From NCBI GenBank assembly GCA_020310875.1, contig CM035407.1, positions 91,355,632 through 91,419,631 of the forward strand: a stretch of DNA of 64,000 bases, given 5' to 3'. The translations under genes were made by a program, and so were the position numbers. Below are positions 55,009-64,000 of the stretch, piece after piece (positions within the stretch are counted from its first letter, which is position 1; every line of letters begins with the position of its first letter). Source of the stretch: Ceratopteris richardii. Taxonomy: Eukaryota; Streptophyta; Polypodiopsida; Polypodiales; Pteridaceae. Below the pieces are notes generated by a model. The model was not told the DNA's origin and searched no databases. It saw only the letters and a program-made list of their open reading frames with translations.

Positions 55009-55836
55009 CTACATGGGCAGATATGCCAATCTGATCTCTCCAACAGAGAACCTCTCCCTCACATAATGATAATGCACCTCAATGTGCTTAGTGCGAGCAT
55101 GAAACATAGGGTTCCTCACAACTACCAATGCGCTCTGACTGTCACTGAAGATGGTGGTGGCAAAAGACTGGCCAACACCCAAATCATCCATAAGACATCT
55201 CAACCACACACACTCAATAGTCATTGTGAAAGTTGCTCTATACTTAGCCTCAAAAATGGAACTGGCCATAGTAGGCTGCTTCTTTCTCAACCAAGATATA
55301 CAAGAGCTACCAAGCACTAGTGGACACACAAGTGTCATAGCAATCAACCTAGTCACAGTCAGAAAAAGCATGTAAATCTCGTAGTAGTGATCCCCCTTGG
55401 GATAAAACAATCCAAGCAACCGGGTACCACTCCAGTAATAAAAGATGTGCTTAACCAACTTCCAATGCTTGACACCTAGGCAATGCATAAACTTGCTCAT
55501 ATGTGAGACAAAATATTGAATATCTAGCCGAGTAATGCATAAATAAATCAAGCATCCAACAACCTTTTGAAAGAGAACAACATCAAATGTATCTCTAGCA
55601 TCATGAAGACTCAATCGTAAGCCTGTCTCCATAGGAGTGGCAATAGGTTTACAGTCTTTAGGGCCAAAACACTGCAATAATGTGTCAATATATTTCCTTT
55701 GACACAAAGCCATTCCACCATCAACTTGCATAAACTGAATGCCCAAATAATGATGTGAATGCCCCAAATCAGACATCTCAAATGAGGCATGCAAATTAGC
55801 CTTAAAATCAGCAATATTCTTGTTCATGAGGACCAA
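55009..55836 (-). pseudogene. Copia E4 RT end and RNase H
   Basis: 275 open codons: FEMSDLGHSHHYLGIQFMQV, QRKYIDTLLQCFGPKDCKPI, MSKFMHCLGVKHW, then RNase H SSCISWLRKKQPTMASSIFE-type sequence and KHIEVHYHYVRERFSVGEIR. The core SDWD region is frameshifted within the frame. Confidence 0.8.
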
Positions 55837-56335
55837 TAATCAGCATGTCATCAACATACACAACATTGATCACAAGCACATCATTAGCACGCTTAACATA
55901 TAAGGTGCTTTCAATTGGAATCCTCTCAAAACCATGTGCAATGAGATAGGCATCTATCTTTTCATACCAAGCATGTGGTGCTTGCTTTAAACCATATAAT
56001 GCCTTCTTCAACTTGCACACTTGATTTTCGTGCCCTTTTTGCACAAAGCCATGGGGCTAAAAAACATACACTTCTTCATGCAAGTCACCATTCGAAAATG
56101 CAGTTTTAATGTCCAATTGATGTACATTCCAACCATGATGAGTTGCAAGTGCACAGATGCTATGAATAGTAATCATTCGGCATGTAGGAGCAAAGGTTTC
56201 ATCAAAATCAATGCCTCTTTCTTGTGCATAACCCTTTCCAACAAGCCTAGCCTTATACCTATCAACTATTCCATTAGGCTTACACTGCAACTTGTAGACC
56301 CACATATTGCCAATGGCCTTCTTGCCAAGAGGCAA
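55808..56335 (-). pseudogene. Copia E4 reverse transcriptase
   Basis: 56057-56335 carries RYKARLVGKGYAQERGIDFD and QLDIKTAFSNGDLHEEVYVF. A TAG-type break follows, then 55808-56044 has [20 protein letters not shown] and the catalytic YVDDMLIIGPHEQ. Confidence 0.8.
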
Positions 56336-57570
56336 GTCACATAAAGACTAGGTACCATTTTTCATTATAGCATCATGTTCAGATTACATAGAAGCCATCC
56401 AATTTTTAGAATTTTGTGCTTCATCAAATGATGCAAAAAAGGCACTATGAGAGCCTGAACGATACGATATGACAAAGATGCATCTAATTTGCTATCATGC
56501 AAAGTCTGCGCTAACCATTTTGGCATAGTTTTTGCCTCCTCGATATCAGCTCTCTCATCAACAAGTGCATCATGTAAATCTGCATGAGAAATGGAATGAT
56601 CTGCATCATCACCTGAAACCTACAAAGGCTGAGAAGTTGCATCATTAGGACCAACACCAAATTGTCCACCTGTAAAAAGAGGCAACAAAGTATCATACAT
56701 GTCTTTGGAGCTAACACATGTCTCCTTTGTGCATGAAAGTAGAGGTTGAATAACACCTTCCACAAAAACAACATCACCGCTAACCAAAATGTATTTAGTA
56801 TGTGGATGATACAGAATACAGACGATAGCCTTTGCTTTTAGAACTCTACCCAATAAAAATACATTTTACTACTTTATCATCCAATTTCATACAAGTTGTT
56901 CAGGCACTAATGCATATGCTAGACAACCAAAAACACGTAGGTGAGCAAGAGATGGCTTTCGACCATGCCAAGCCTCATATGGAGTGATAGACTGCAATGC
57001 TTTTGTGGGACATCTATTAAGTACATATGTTGCACACATAACGACCTCAAGCCTAAAGTCTCACTCTTGCCATCTCCATGAGTGAACTGTTCTTCTGTTC
57101 AGCAACTCCATTCTCTTGAGATGTATATGTCATTGTACACTAATGTTTAATCCCATGGTTAGCCATAAATGCATTAAAGTTAGAAGACATATATTCCCCC
57201 CCTCGATCAGAATGCAGGGTGCCCATGTTACATGTTGACATATTTTCAGCCAAAACCAAAAATTGTTTGAAGCACATAAACACTTGAGAGTTTGCTTTCA
57301 ATGGATATACCCATGCATGCCTGGAAAAATGATCAATGAAAGTCATGAAGTAAAGATAGTTTCCAAAAGAAGGTGTCTACATAGGATCACAGACATCACT
57401 ATGTACAAGCTGCAATTTTTGAGTAGCTCAAATTGAACCATCTTTTGGGAAGGATGAACACTACATTTTGCCCAAAATACAACCTTCACAAACATGTTTA
57501 TCGGGTGCCTCAAGTTTGGGCAAAGAGGACACCATTTCAGATTTTTGCAGGAGTAGCAAACTAACAAAAT
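56336..57570 (-). pseudogene. Copia E4 integrase
   Basis: Broken into 57140-57346 (DHFSRHAWVYPLKANSQVFM, then HSDRGGEYMSSNF), a decayed middle, and 56511-56853 in two frames (HTKYILVSGDVVFVEGVIQP). The C-terminal linker ends near 56340. Confidence 0.75.
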
Positions 57571-58085
57571 TCAGATGACCAAAGCATGCATGCCAAAGCT
57601 TTGCATCTGACATAGCGTGAGAATCATGTACTGCACATGCTAAATCATTCAAAGATTTTTCATAGTCTATGAGCTTATATAGCCCACTACTTAAAATGCC
57701 AGAAGCAATTATCACATCGCCATTTGACAAATCATGAACTATACATCTATCATCAAGAAATTTCACAACCAAGCTAATCTTGGCTAAAGCTGGAACTGAT
57801 AACATATTCTTCTTGATCCCTGACACAAATAGAGCATCTGATAATGTGAAAGAACTACCATCAGCAGTAGTGAGAATGATCTTACCAACTTCCATGACAA
57901 GATAAGAGGAGTTGTTGGCACATGTGACAGCATTCCCTATAGGGGCAAGCTCGAGTGAAGTAAAGAAATTGCGTTGCGAGGTAATATGTTTGGTTGCCCC
58001 ACTATCAAAGTACCAAACATCTCAATCTTCTACAGACATACACTGTTCAGGAGAGGATGGGTCAAAACTGGAAACAATAGTAAAT
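57461..58085 (-). pseudogene. Copia E4 protease and pre-integrase
   Basis: The frame 57461-57895 has KKNMLSVPALAKI-type sequence and the zinc region (KLWHACFGHLNFVSLLLLQK, then CEGCILGKM). The protease active site lies just upstream, near 58000 (WYFDSGATKHI-like), in another frame. Confidence 0.7.
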
Positions 58086-58099
58086 GCCCATTCTTCATT

Positions 58100-59070
58100 C
58101 TATACTAGATTAGCAGACTCTGTTTTCAGTGTAGAGGCCTCTGCAACAACCATTCCAACCTCTTTTTTCTTTGCCTCTTTTGCAGCCAGTTTTGGACAAT
58201 TCTTTATGACATGATCATTTGCTTTATAGTACTTGCAAAACAATTTCTGCTTTTCTGTTTTCTTCTCTTCTCTGTCTTCCTTCTTCCATTGTGTAGAATT
58301 AGCATATTTTTGCTTACTAGTAGAAGAGCTCCATTTGCCTTTGCGCTTCTGACTAGCCAAGAAAACTTGACTTGCAACACGCATAATGGACCTATTCTGC
58401 CTAGACTGATCTTCGTGTAATAGAACAGAGACTAAATCCTCAAATGTTAAGGCATTTAGGTTGCCTTTTGTCATCAAAAGAAGAGTAGAGGCAAAACTCT
58501 GGTATGAATCAGGAAGACCATTCAGAACAGTATGCACAAGTGAACTATCAAGCAATACTTCATCAACAAAAATTAATTGTTCCTTCAAACCTTTGATCTT
58601 TGTTATAAATTTGTCCATAGTCATTCATATGCTCACACTCCAATTGTTTTCGAAGGTAAGCAACACGAGCCTCACTCCTAGCCTGGTACAATATGGTAAG
58701 TGTATCCTAAGCAACCTTAGATGTTCTGCAAGAGCAAATGTGAGGAATAATGGCACATTTGATAGATAAGGCTATCAATGCATGTGCTTGAGCATCTCTA
58801 ACATCCCAACAAATTTGCTCTGCAATAGGTGGAGCAGGAACTGTAGCACAAACAGGAACATGAAGAATTTGATCATCTTCAACGTCGTCTGCATTAGCTT
58901 GAGTACCTGTATTTGCAGGTGTAATAGGATATTTTTCAACACCTTGCATAATATTCCACACTCCTTTTGCGACAAATACATGATGCATCATGTAATCCCA
59001 CAATGGGTAATTTGTACCATCCAACTTATCCTCAACAACCAACATACAAAATACATCACTACTTTCAGCC
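58100..59070 (-). pseudogene. Copia E4 gag
   Basis: 58707-59078 begins MAMAESSDVFCMLVVEDKLD and includes NYPLWDYMMHHVFVAKGVWN. 58100-58624 includes NGLPDSYQSFASTLLLMTKG and a zinc knuckle reading CKYYKANDHVIKNC, where the second Cys is lost. The family's second knuckle Cys is also lost in E2 but kept in E1. Confidence 0.8.
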
Positions 59071-59383
59071 ATGGCCACTGACTAAAATACCCTGATGCAA
59101 AAAATGACTGTATTTCAAAACATTGAATAAAACTATCATGACAAGTTCTGCTAAACCTGTAGCATGACTTTGAGATGCTTATACTGGTGAACCAAAACTT
59201 GTATATATCTTTGGCACAAAAAGATGAAATAGCCTGCACAAGTGCTGTGATAGTGCAATCAGAGGTCGAAACGAGCTCAGATCACCCTAAATATGGTCAC
59301 CAAATTTTATGCAATTCTGAGACTATGATTAGAGAGGTGTTGACAATGCTCTAGATGAAGTGGCAACCTACTCTAATACCAAT

Positions 59384-59613
59384 TGTTGGACTTCAAGGTC
59401 TTTGGAAGCATGTGAACAACACAAGGAAGAAGAAGAAGCTTGGAGCACAACACACAATATTGAATGTATTACCACTAGAATGTACAAAGATAAGTGATTG
59501 GTTAGGATAATAGGTGTATATATAAACCGGGGGGGGGAAACCTTTTAAAGAGGGAAAAAAGTGCCCCGATGGTCCTAGTGTGTTCACACAAATCACTACC
59601 TAAATATATCACA
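59384..59613 (-). repeat. 5' LTR of copia E4
   Basis: Plus strand TGTTGGACTTCAAGG to AATATATCACA. It carries a run of nine or more G at about 59530. The primer-like CTCTAATACCA (59371-59381) lies to its left. Confidence 0.85.
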
Positions 59614-60224
59614 TAAATAACCATATTAGCCTTTGATATGAAAAAGGACAAAGCATAGAAAATCACTTTCTAACTAAGTTGATCAAGTGTACCAATTGAT
59701 ATCAAACAACATGATAACTGAGGTGCATGGCGTACATTATGAATAGTAATTTTGAGCCATTAGTGAACTAATGACCACATCTCCAATCCTAGCAACATCA
59801 TACTAGTAAGAATCACCAAGTCTTAAGGTGCAATTAGATTTTGATGCATAAGTAGAGAACCATTCTATACTTGTTATGACATGGAGAGATGCAAAAAAAA
59901 TTAGTAGGCACATGTGGGAAGGAGAATTATCCATAAGAACCTCATGAAGCACAATATTGTCAAGTATCAACACATCAACATCCTCAAAAATACCATTAAT
60001 TTCTTCTATCCTCATAGAAGCATATGGAAAACCAGTCTTTATGTGGTGTCACACAAAAACAAGCCAAAGAATTCAGTAGCCATGTGTGGGAAAGAGAATC
60101 AACCATAAGAGCCTCACTAGGCACAATATGGTAACGTTTCAACACATCAACATCATCACAAATAACATTAGTCTCTTTTGTCTTCATAGTTGAAGCAGAT
60201 GGTGTAGGCAACTATTTAACTTGT
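59614..60224. other. Unassigned DNA with a tandem pair of about 170-bp repeats
   Basis: Segments starting near 59908 and 60077 align (GTAGGCACATGTGGGAAGGA against GTAGCCATGTGTGGGAAAGA, both running into AACACATCAACATC). On the minus strand they translate as two similar 56-residue stretches (CDDVDVLKRYHIVPSEALMV and FEDVDVLILDNIVLHEVLMD). These are in different frames, so it may be a broken piece of a repeat protein gene. I do not recognise the protein. Confidence 0.5.
60220..60224 (+). repeat. Possible target duplication of the inverted-LTR unit (left)
   Basis: CTTGT before the LTR start; CTTCT follows the unit at 61974-61978. Four of five bases match. Confidence 0.5.
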
Positions 60225-60834
60225 TGTTGACACTCAAGGTCAAGAACGAGGCACACAAATGCATCAATGAAGTGGAGACACAAGAAGAGGGAGCATGTAG
60301 GGAGCTCCAAGAAGTATATGTCAAATTTTAAGAAGAAACCCCTATAAAAACAGTGATTTTGATCACTAAAAACCATTGTAAATATCATTCCACATTTTTT
60401 GCAACTCTAATTTGTTCAATTTGAGGAGTCCTTGAGCTTGAGGAGTGTTAGAAGTACCTACCTACCAATTTTCATAATTTTATGAATCCATTTGATCCCT
60501 CAAATAAGCCCTAGAACCTAATTCTTAACTAGGCTAGACTAGGTCTGTATAGGGCCAAAACTAGTCAAAAAACTGTAAAAAGAGCTAGACAGGTCATTTT
60601 TTAGGTTGTCTTGTTAGAGAGTTAGTTTGCTAAAGATTAGAGCTTGTGTAAGAGAGTTCTTTTGTAATAAAAAGCTTTCCATTGTTCCTCTCTTTGATCT
60701 TGCCTTGTGTGTGTGTGTGCATGTATGTGCTTGTCTCTCATATTTGTTCACCACAATTGCTCACGATCTTCATATCCTCCTCACGTTTCCATGGATTGGC
60801 AAGTAAAGGAGGTGGTGCTCACACTTGGGTTACA
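60225..60834 (+). repeat. Left LTR arm of the inverted-LTR unit
   Basis: Starts TGTTGACACTC, ends TTGGGTTACA. It contains ACTGTAAAAAGAGCTAG where Gypsy-T has ACTATAAAAAGAGCTAG. Confidence 0.8.
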
Positions 60835-61356
60835 CCAAATTTGTGTGGCATTGTCAGGGAGCGTCGCTTGAAGACAAGCATTGTGATGGTAAGATCATAT
60901 ATTTGTCACATTCGGAGGTAGAAACTATTCATTTTCTATTATTTTTCTTCTCCATCTTCATCATCATCTTCTCCCATCTTCTTCATAGAAATTTTTCATT
61001 TTTTACTGTATATTCTCCATTTTCACCTCATTTTTCATTCGTGGGTGTGAGAGAAAGAGAGAGTGGAAGAGAGAGTGTTGGTATGTGCAAGTTTCTGTGA
61101 TTTTTGCGACCTCTGTGTGACACACAGGCCTCGGTGCTGAAATTTGAAGCTCCCACCAAAAATCTCAGACAATCGTGATTGTGTGGTGAAAATCACAATT
61201 ATGTGATAAATCCTTTTTTTTTTAGAATTGTGATTTTCTTACTATTAGAATTTCCCACCTAAAAGGATTCTAATAAAAAACATGATTTTGATTCTCAGAA
61301 TCGTGATTCTTAGGTTGTGCTCAAAATCGTGATTCTCTAGTTGTCTCAAAATTTGG
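60835..61356. repeat. Spacer with decayed palindromic motifs
   Basis: It begins CCAAATTTGTGTGGCATTGT, a decayed Asp-type primer region. A GA stretch lies near 61050-61076. From 61165 to 61340 come repeated motifs such as ACAATCGTGATTGTG, AATCGTGATTCT and AATCACAATT. They look like Gypsy-T's ATCGCGAT units after CpG loss. Confidence 0.7.
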
Positions 61357-61973
61357 TGTAGCCCAAGTGTGAGCACCACCTCCTTTAATTGTCAATCCGC
61401 AGAGACGTTAGGAGGATATGAAGATCATGATCAATTGTGGTGAGTAAATATGAGAGACAAGCACATACATGCACGCACACACACATGCACACAAGGCAAG
61501 ATCAAAGAGAGGAACAATGGAAAGTTTTCGATTACAAAAGAACTCTCTTACACAAGATTCAATCTCTAACAAGCTAACTCTCTAACAAGACAACCTCAAA
61601 AATGATCTCTCTAGATCTTTTTAAATTTTTTGACTAATTTTGGCCCTATCCAAACCTAGTCTCTAGCCTAGTTAAAAATTAGGTTCTAGGGCTTATTTGA
61701 GGGTCCAAACGGAATTGTAAAATTATGAAAATTGGTAGGTAGTTACTTCTAATACTCCTCAAGCTCAATGACTCCTCGGATTGAACAAAATCAAGTTTCA
61801 AAAATGTGAAATGATATTTACAATAGTTTTTGGTGATCAAAATCACTATGTTTATAGGGGTTTCTTCTTAAAATTTGACATATAATTCTTGGAGATCTCT
61901 ACATGCTCCCTCTTCTTGTGTGTCCACTTATTGATGCATTCTTGTGCCTTATGCTTGACCTTGAGTGCCAACA
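61357..61973 (-). repeat. Right LTR arm of the inverted-LTR unit
   Basis: Plus strand TGTAGCCCAAGTG to GAGTGCCAACA; the reverse complement aligns to 60225-60834 over nearly its full length with many substitutions. Confidence 0.8.
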
Positions 61974-63202
61974 CTTCTGCCCCCTCTTGAGTCTATGGTC
62001 CATGATAGACCCTTGTTGGAGTGGGTGTTCCATGTAGTACTTTGAGTTGTAGTGTCCATCATGTATCAACAAGAGCAGTCTATGTTCCCAATATAGTAGG
62101 GTCATTTGTTTGGTTTTGCATTTTGTCAGTGCTAACCTTTGCAAGTTTTAGTCCCTTTGTATGTACTTCTTCCTTGGATTCCAGCATGATGGTGTATTTG
62201 TGGGCTTCCAAAAATTGCTACTTGCTCAAAAGAGGTTGTCAATATTGATTTTGAGCAGTTGTTGACTGTGAGTTTCTTCACAGGTACTCATGTTGTAACC
62301 TTTATGTCCTATTGATCTTTCAAACATGGGTTTCACATTTATCATTCAAGTACCCATAACCCATAATGAATGATGGGTAAGTGTGTTAGTGCATGGGTCG
62401 AAGAAAATATGTGCCTTGTGCACGGCCTTGTAATGTGGCCCTATGTATGCATACTTGGGGAATGCATTGTAAGAAGTATGGTGCAAAAAATTGGATCTTG
62501 AGCTAAGTGCTCAAGGGTATGCTGACGAAGAGGTTTCCTAATCTATCATGGTTATAGTATTGTTGAAGTAGGGGATTCTTACCATGGTGAAAGGTCGATT
62601 GATATTCATCTCTTCGTGTTATTGACCATTGCCTTGGCTGTTGTTGTTGATGGATGTCCTTGTTGATGGTTCATTAATGAGATTCATTGAGTGCTTGGTT
62701 GTGTCTCTTCTCTTTTTCTTTTCTTTTCTTTCTCTCTCTTCTTTTTTCTCTTTTTTTTTTTGGTTTGGAGGAGCAATGTCACAAAACAAGAAGAAAGATG
62801 TTAGAATCGATAAAATATTTTACATATGTTCAAATGTGTCTCATGTGCTTGGGATTCTCAATTGTGTCTATGCATGGCTGTGTAATGTGGCCTTATATTA
62901 ATGCATACTTGGGGAATGCATGACCTGAATGGTGCTTTGTTAGGAGGTATCAATTAGATCTTGACATGATGCAATCGATTGATGGTTGAATGACAACTGA
63001 TCATTCCTCCTTATAATGATCCATTTTAGAATAGTGTTCATGTGTGTACAGATCACTTTTGGACTCTTCATCTTTGGATGGTTTTGTGAACTTTGTATCC
63101 CTCGTGGTTGGCTATTTGGTTTCGTGGAGTCTATAGGTGGTTTTGGCTTCCAAACTCACATGCATGTTGCACGTCTTCTTACTATAGCCAATTGACGTGA
63201 GT
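61974..63202. other. No gene recognised
   Basis: GT-rich on the plus strand with a T/CT-rich tract at about 62705-62762. A phrase resembling TTGTGTGCACGGCCTTGTAATGTGGCC (near 62415) recurs in part near 62880 (GTAATGTGGCCTTATATTAA), suggesting an old duplication of about 460 bp. No domain in any frame. Confidence 0.4.
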
Positions 63203-64000
63203 TGTTAGTGTTAGTGTTAGCGTTAGCGTGGCGGACAAAAAACGGCCAATGTTAAGGCCCGTGTTGAATTAATGCGTTGTTCTAACTGTCAGCACGTGTC
63301 AAACGAATCGTGGGTTCTTGGGAGTGGTAGGGGTCTGTTAGACAGAGGCCCTGTACTTAGTTCCCTAAATAACTGATTCAGTTTCAGCAATAAAATGCTA
63401 TTGATAGTTCTAACCGAATCTACTGTTCTTAGACAGTGTCATCATAGTCTTAGCTCAGCTACTGGTAACAACTAGACTGTACCAGACGTATCTGTACCTT
63501 GGTACCGAATTACTTCAGACTAATGGGCTACTGTATCAGTACAGTAGTCCAACCTTCACCAAGACAGCGCTCACAGTCATGCAACCGGATCACAGAAGGT
63601 ACCTACGGTTTCATCCTACAGTTCTGAAGACTAACACACACTGGAATTACCCTGAACTATAGGTAATTCTCACCGTACAAGTGTCGATCGAGAACAGTAC
63701 TACTTCTGCACAACGTTCTTAGGAAAAAATTACTACATTCACATAGACTTATCAGTACTTAGCAATTCAACAAGGAGAAGAACACTACATCGTACATCCT
63801 AACAGGACAATTCGTCACAACGATCCACAGTAACTCCTTCAGACAACAATCCAACGACTTACTGAATGGAACTAGATTCACAGTGTAACCGAGATTGATA
63901 GATGTCAACACAGAGCACAACAGAGTACGCAGAGCTTAGACAAGACACACTACAGCAACACTCAAACACTCAACCAGACAAACAGTCTAGAGCTACTCAG
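63203..64000 (+). mobile_element. Possible start of another LTR element (partial)
   Basis: TGTTAGTGTTAGTGTTAGCG begins a compositionally different stretch. CCCTAAATAACTG near 63363 and CAGCAATAAAATGC near 63384 resemble an LTR core promoter and poly(A) region. After about 63590 the plus strand becomes A/C-rich with little G, like an LTR U5/leader. An 8-bp stem with a 4-base loop (CTACTGTA-TCAG-TACAGTAG) lies near 63531-63550. No primer site or coding region is visible before the window ends, so this is tentative. Confidence 0.3.

Larger units (their letters stand above)
54617..59613 (-). mobile_element. Copia E4: full-length minus-strand copy
   Basis: Both LTRs are present (54617-54842 and 59384-59613), flanked by GAAAT on the left and TAAAT on the right, a 4-of-5 match to a target duplication. 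On the minus strand it has a primer-like TGGTATTAGAG, gag, protease, integrase, RT, RNase H and a polypurine tract. Multiple frameshifts and stops make it inactive. It is the reference for the E family in this window. Confidence 0.88.
60225..61973. mobile_element. Inverted-LTR unit: two gypsy LTRs facing each other around a short leader
   Basis: A 610-bp LTR in plus orientation (60225-60834), a 522-bp spacer, and a 617-bp LTR in minus orientation (61357-61973). The outer ends are TGTTGACACTCAAGG and CCTTGAGTGCCAACA. The LTR shares landmarks with Gypsy-T (GAGGAGTCCTTGAGCTTGAG, CACGATCTTCATATC, and ACACCAAATTT at the end). The left arm is followed by a decayed primer site; the right arm has only ACCAAATTT in mirror image. 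A possible 5-bp duplication (CTTGT/CTTCT) flanks the whole. No coding region. A transcript across it would fold into a long hairpin. Confidence 0.8.

Noticed and set aside
63203..63235. Telomere-like repeat (GTTAGT/GTTAGC)
   Set aside because: Only four or five irregular units and not the plant TTTAGGG sequence.

Overview
This is a retrotransposon-packed stretch of a nuclear land-plant genome. Three things support that: hallmark plant Ty1/copia and Ty3/gypsy LTR elements with plant tRNA primer sites, an intron-bearing hAT transposase gene with GT..AG introns, and one exon on the minus strand resembling plant ribose-phosphate pyrophosphokinase. The species cannot be named from the sequence. 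Density and depth of nesting point to a large genome. Apart from the exon near the left edge I see no convincing host gene.

Layout. 1-1520: GT/GA microsatellite and a putative PRS exon (584-766, minus). 1528-17771: a nested stack. Old copia A (1528-2118 and 16300-17771) is split by chromovirus B (2124-16294, 262-bp LTRs, 5-bp TSD AATTT). B is itself split by a near-intact hAT element (2887-7673, 8-bp TSD TTCATTGC) and by a 5'-truncated copia D (about 10745-15660). 17772-21107: minus-strand copia E1. 21108-26535: mostly unassigned, with a long CT microsatellite and a minus-strand copia G remnant. 26536-30241 plus 46429-47223: copia E2, split by a 16.2-kb Ty3/gypsy element (Gypsy-T, 30242-46428, TSD AATGG). 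47326-50197: truncated copia E3. 50198-50337: an inverted E-LTR fragment. 50338-54373: minus-strand copia F. 54617-59613: full-length minus-strand copia E4. 60225-61973: two related LTRs facing each other as a 1.75-kb inverted repeat. 61974-64000: unassigned, with a possible LTR starting near 63203.

The most unusual element is Gypsy-T. It has a 5' leader carrying about 28 units of a palindromic ATCGCGAT-centred motif. Its gag has three CX2CX3HX4C knuckles, and gag and pol lie in different frames. A second retropepsin-like ORF with four W-[VI]-[PA]-K motifs sits downstream of integrase. A very long 3' ORF (41361-45824) crosses the polypurine tract and ends inside the 3' LTR. The element is dead: RNase H is missing, the RT motif reads YVND, integrase has a frameshift, and there are about 15 in-frame stops. 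Twelve of those are TAG, the pattern expected from C-to-T decay at methylated CAG (CHG) sites. The inverted-LTR unit at 60225-61973 belongs to a related family and carries a CpG-decayed version of the same leader motif. That makes the palindrome array a family trait rather than an accident.

Relative ages follow from nesting and LTR divergence (hand counts): copia A is older than chromovirus B (LTRs about 8% different), copia E2 is older than Gypsy-T (LTRs about 2% different), and the hAT copy looks young (perfect TSD, a single premature stop).
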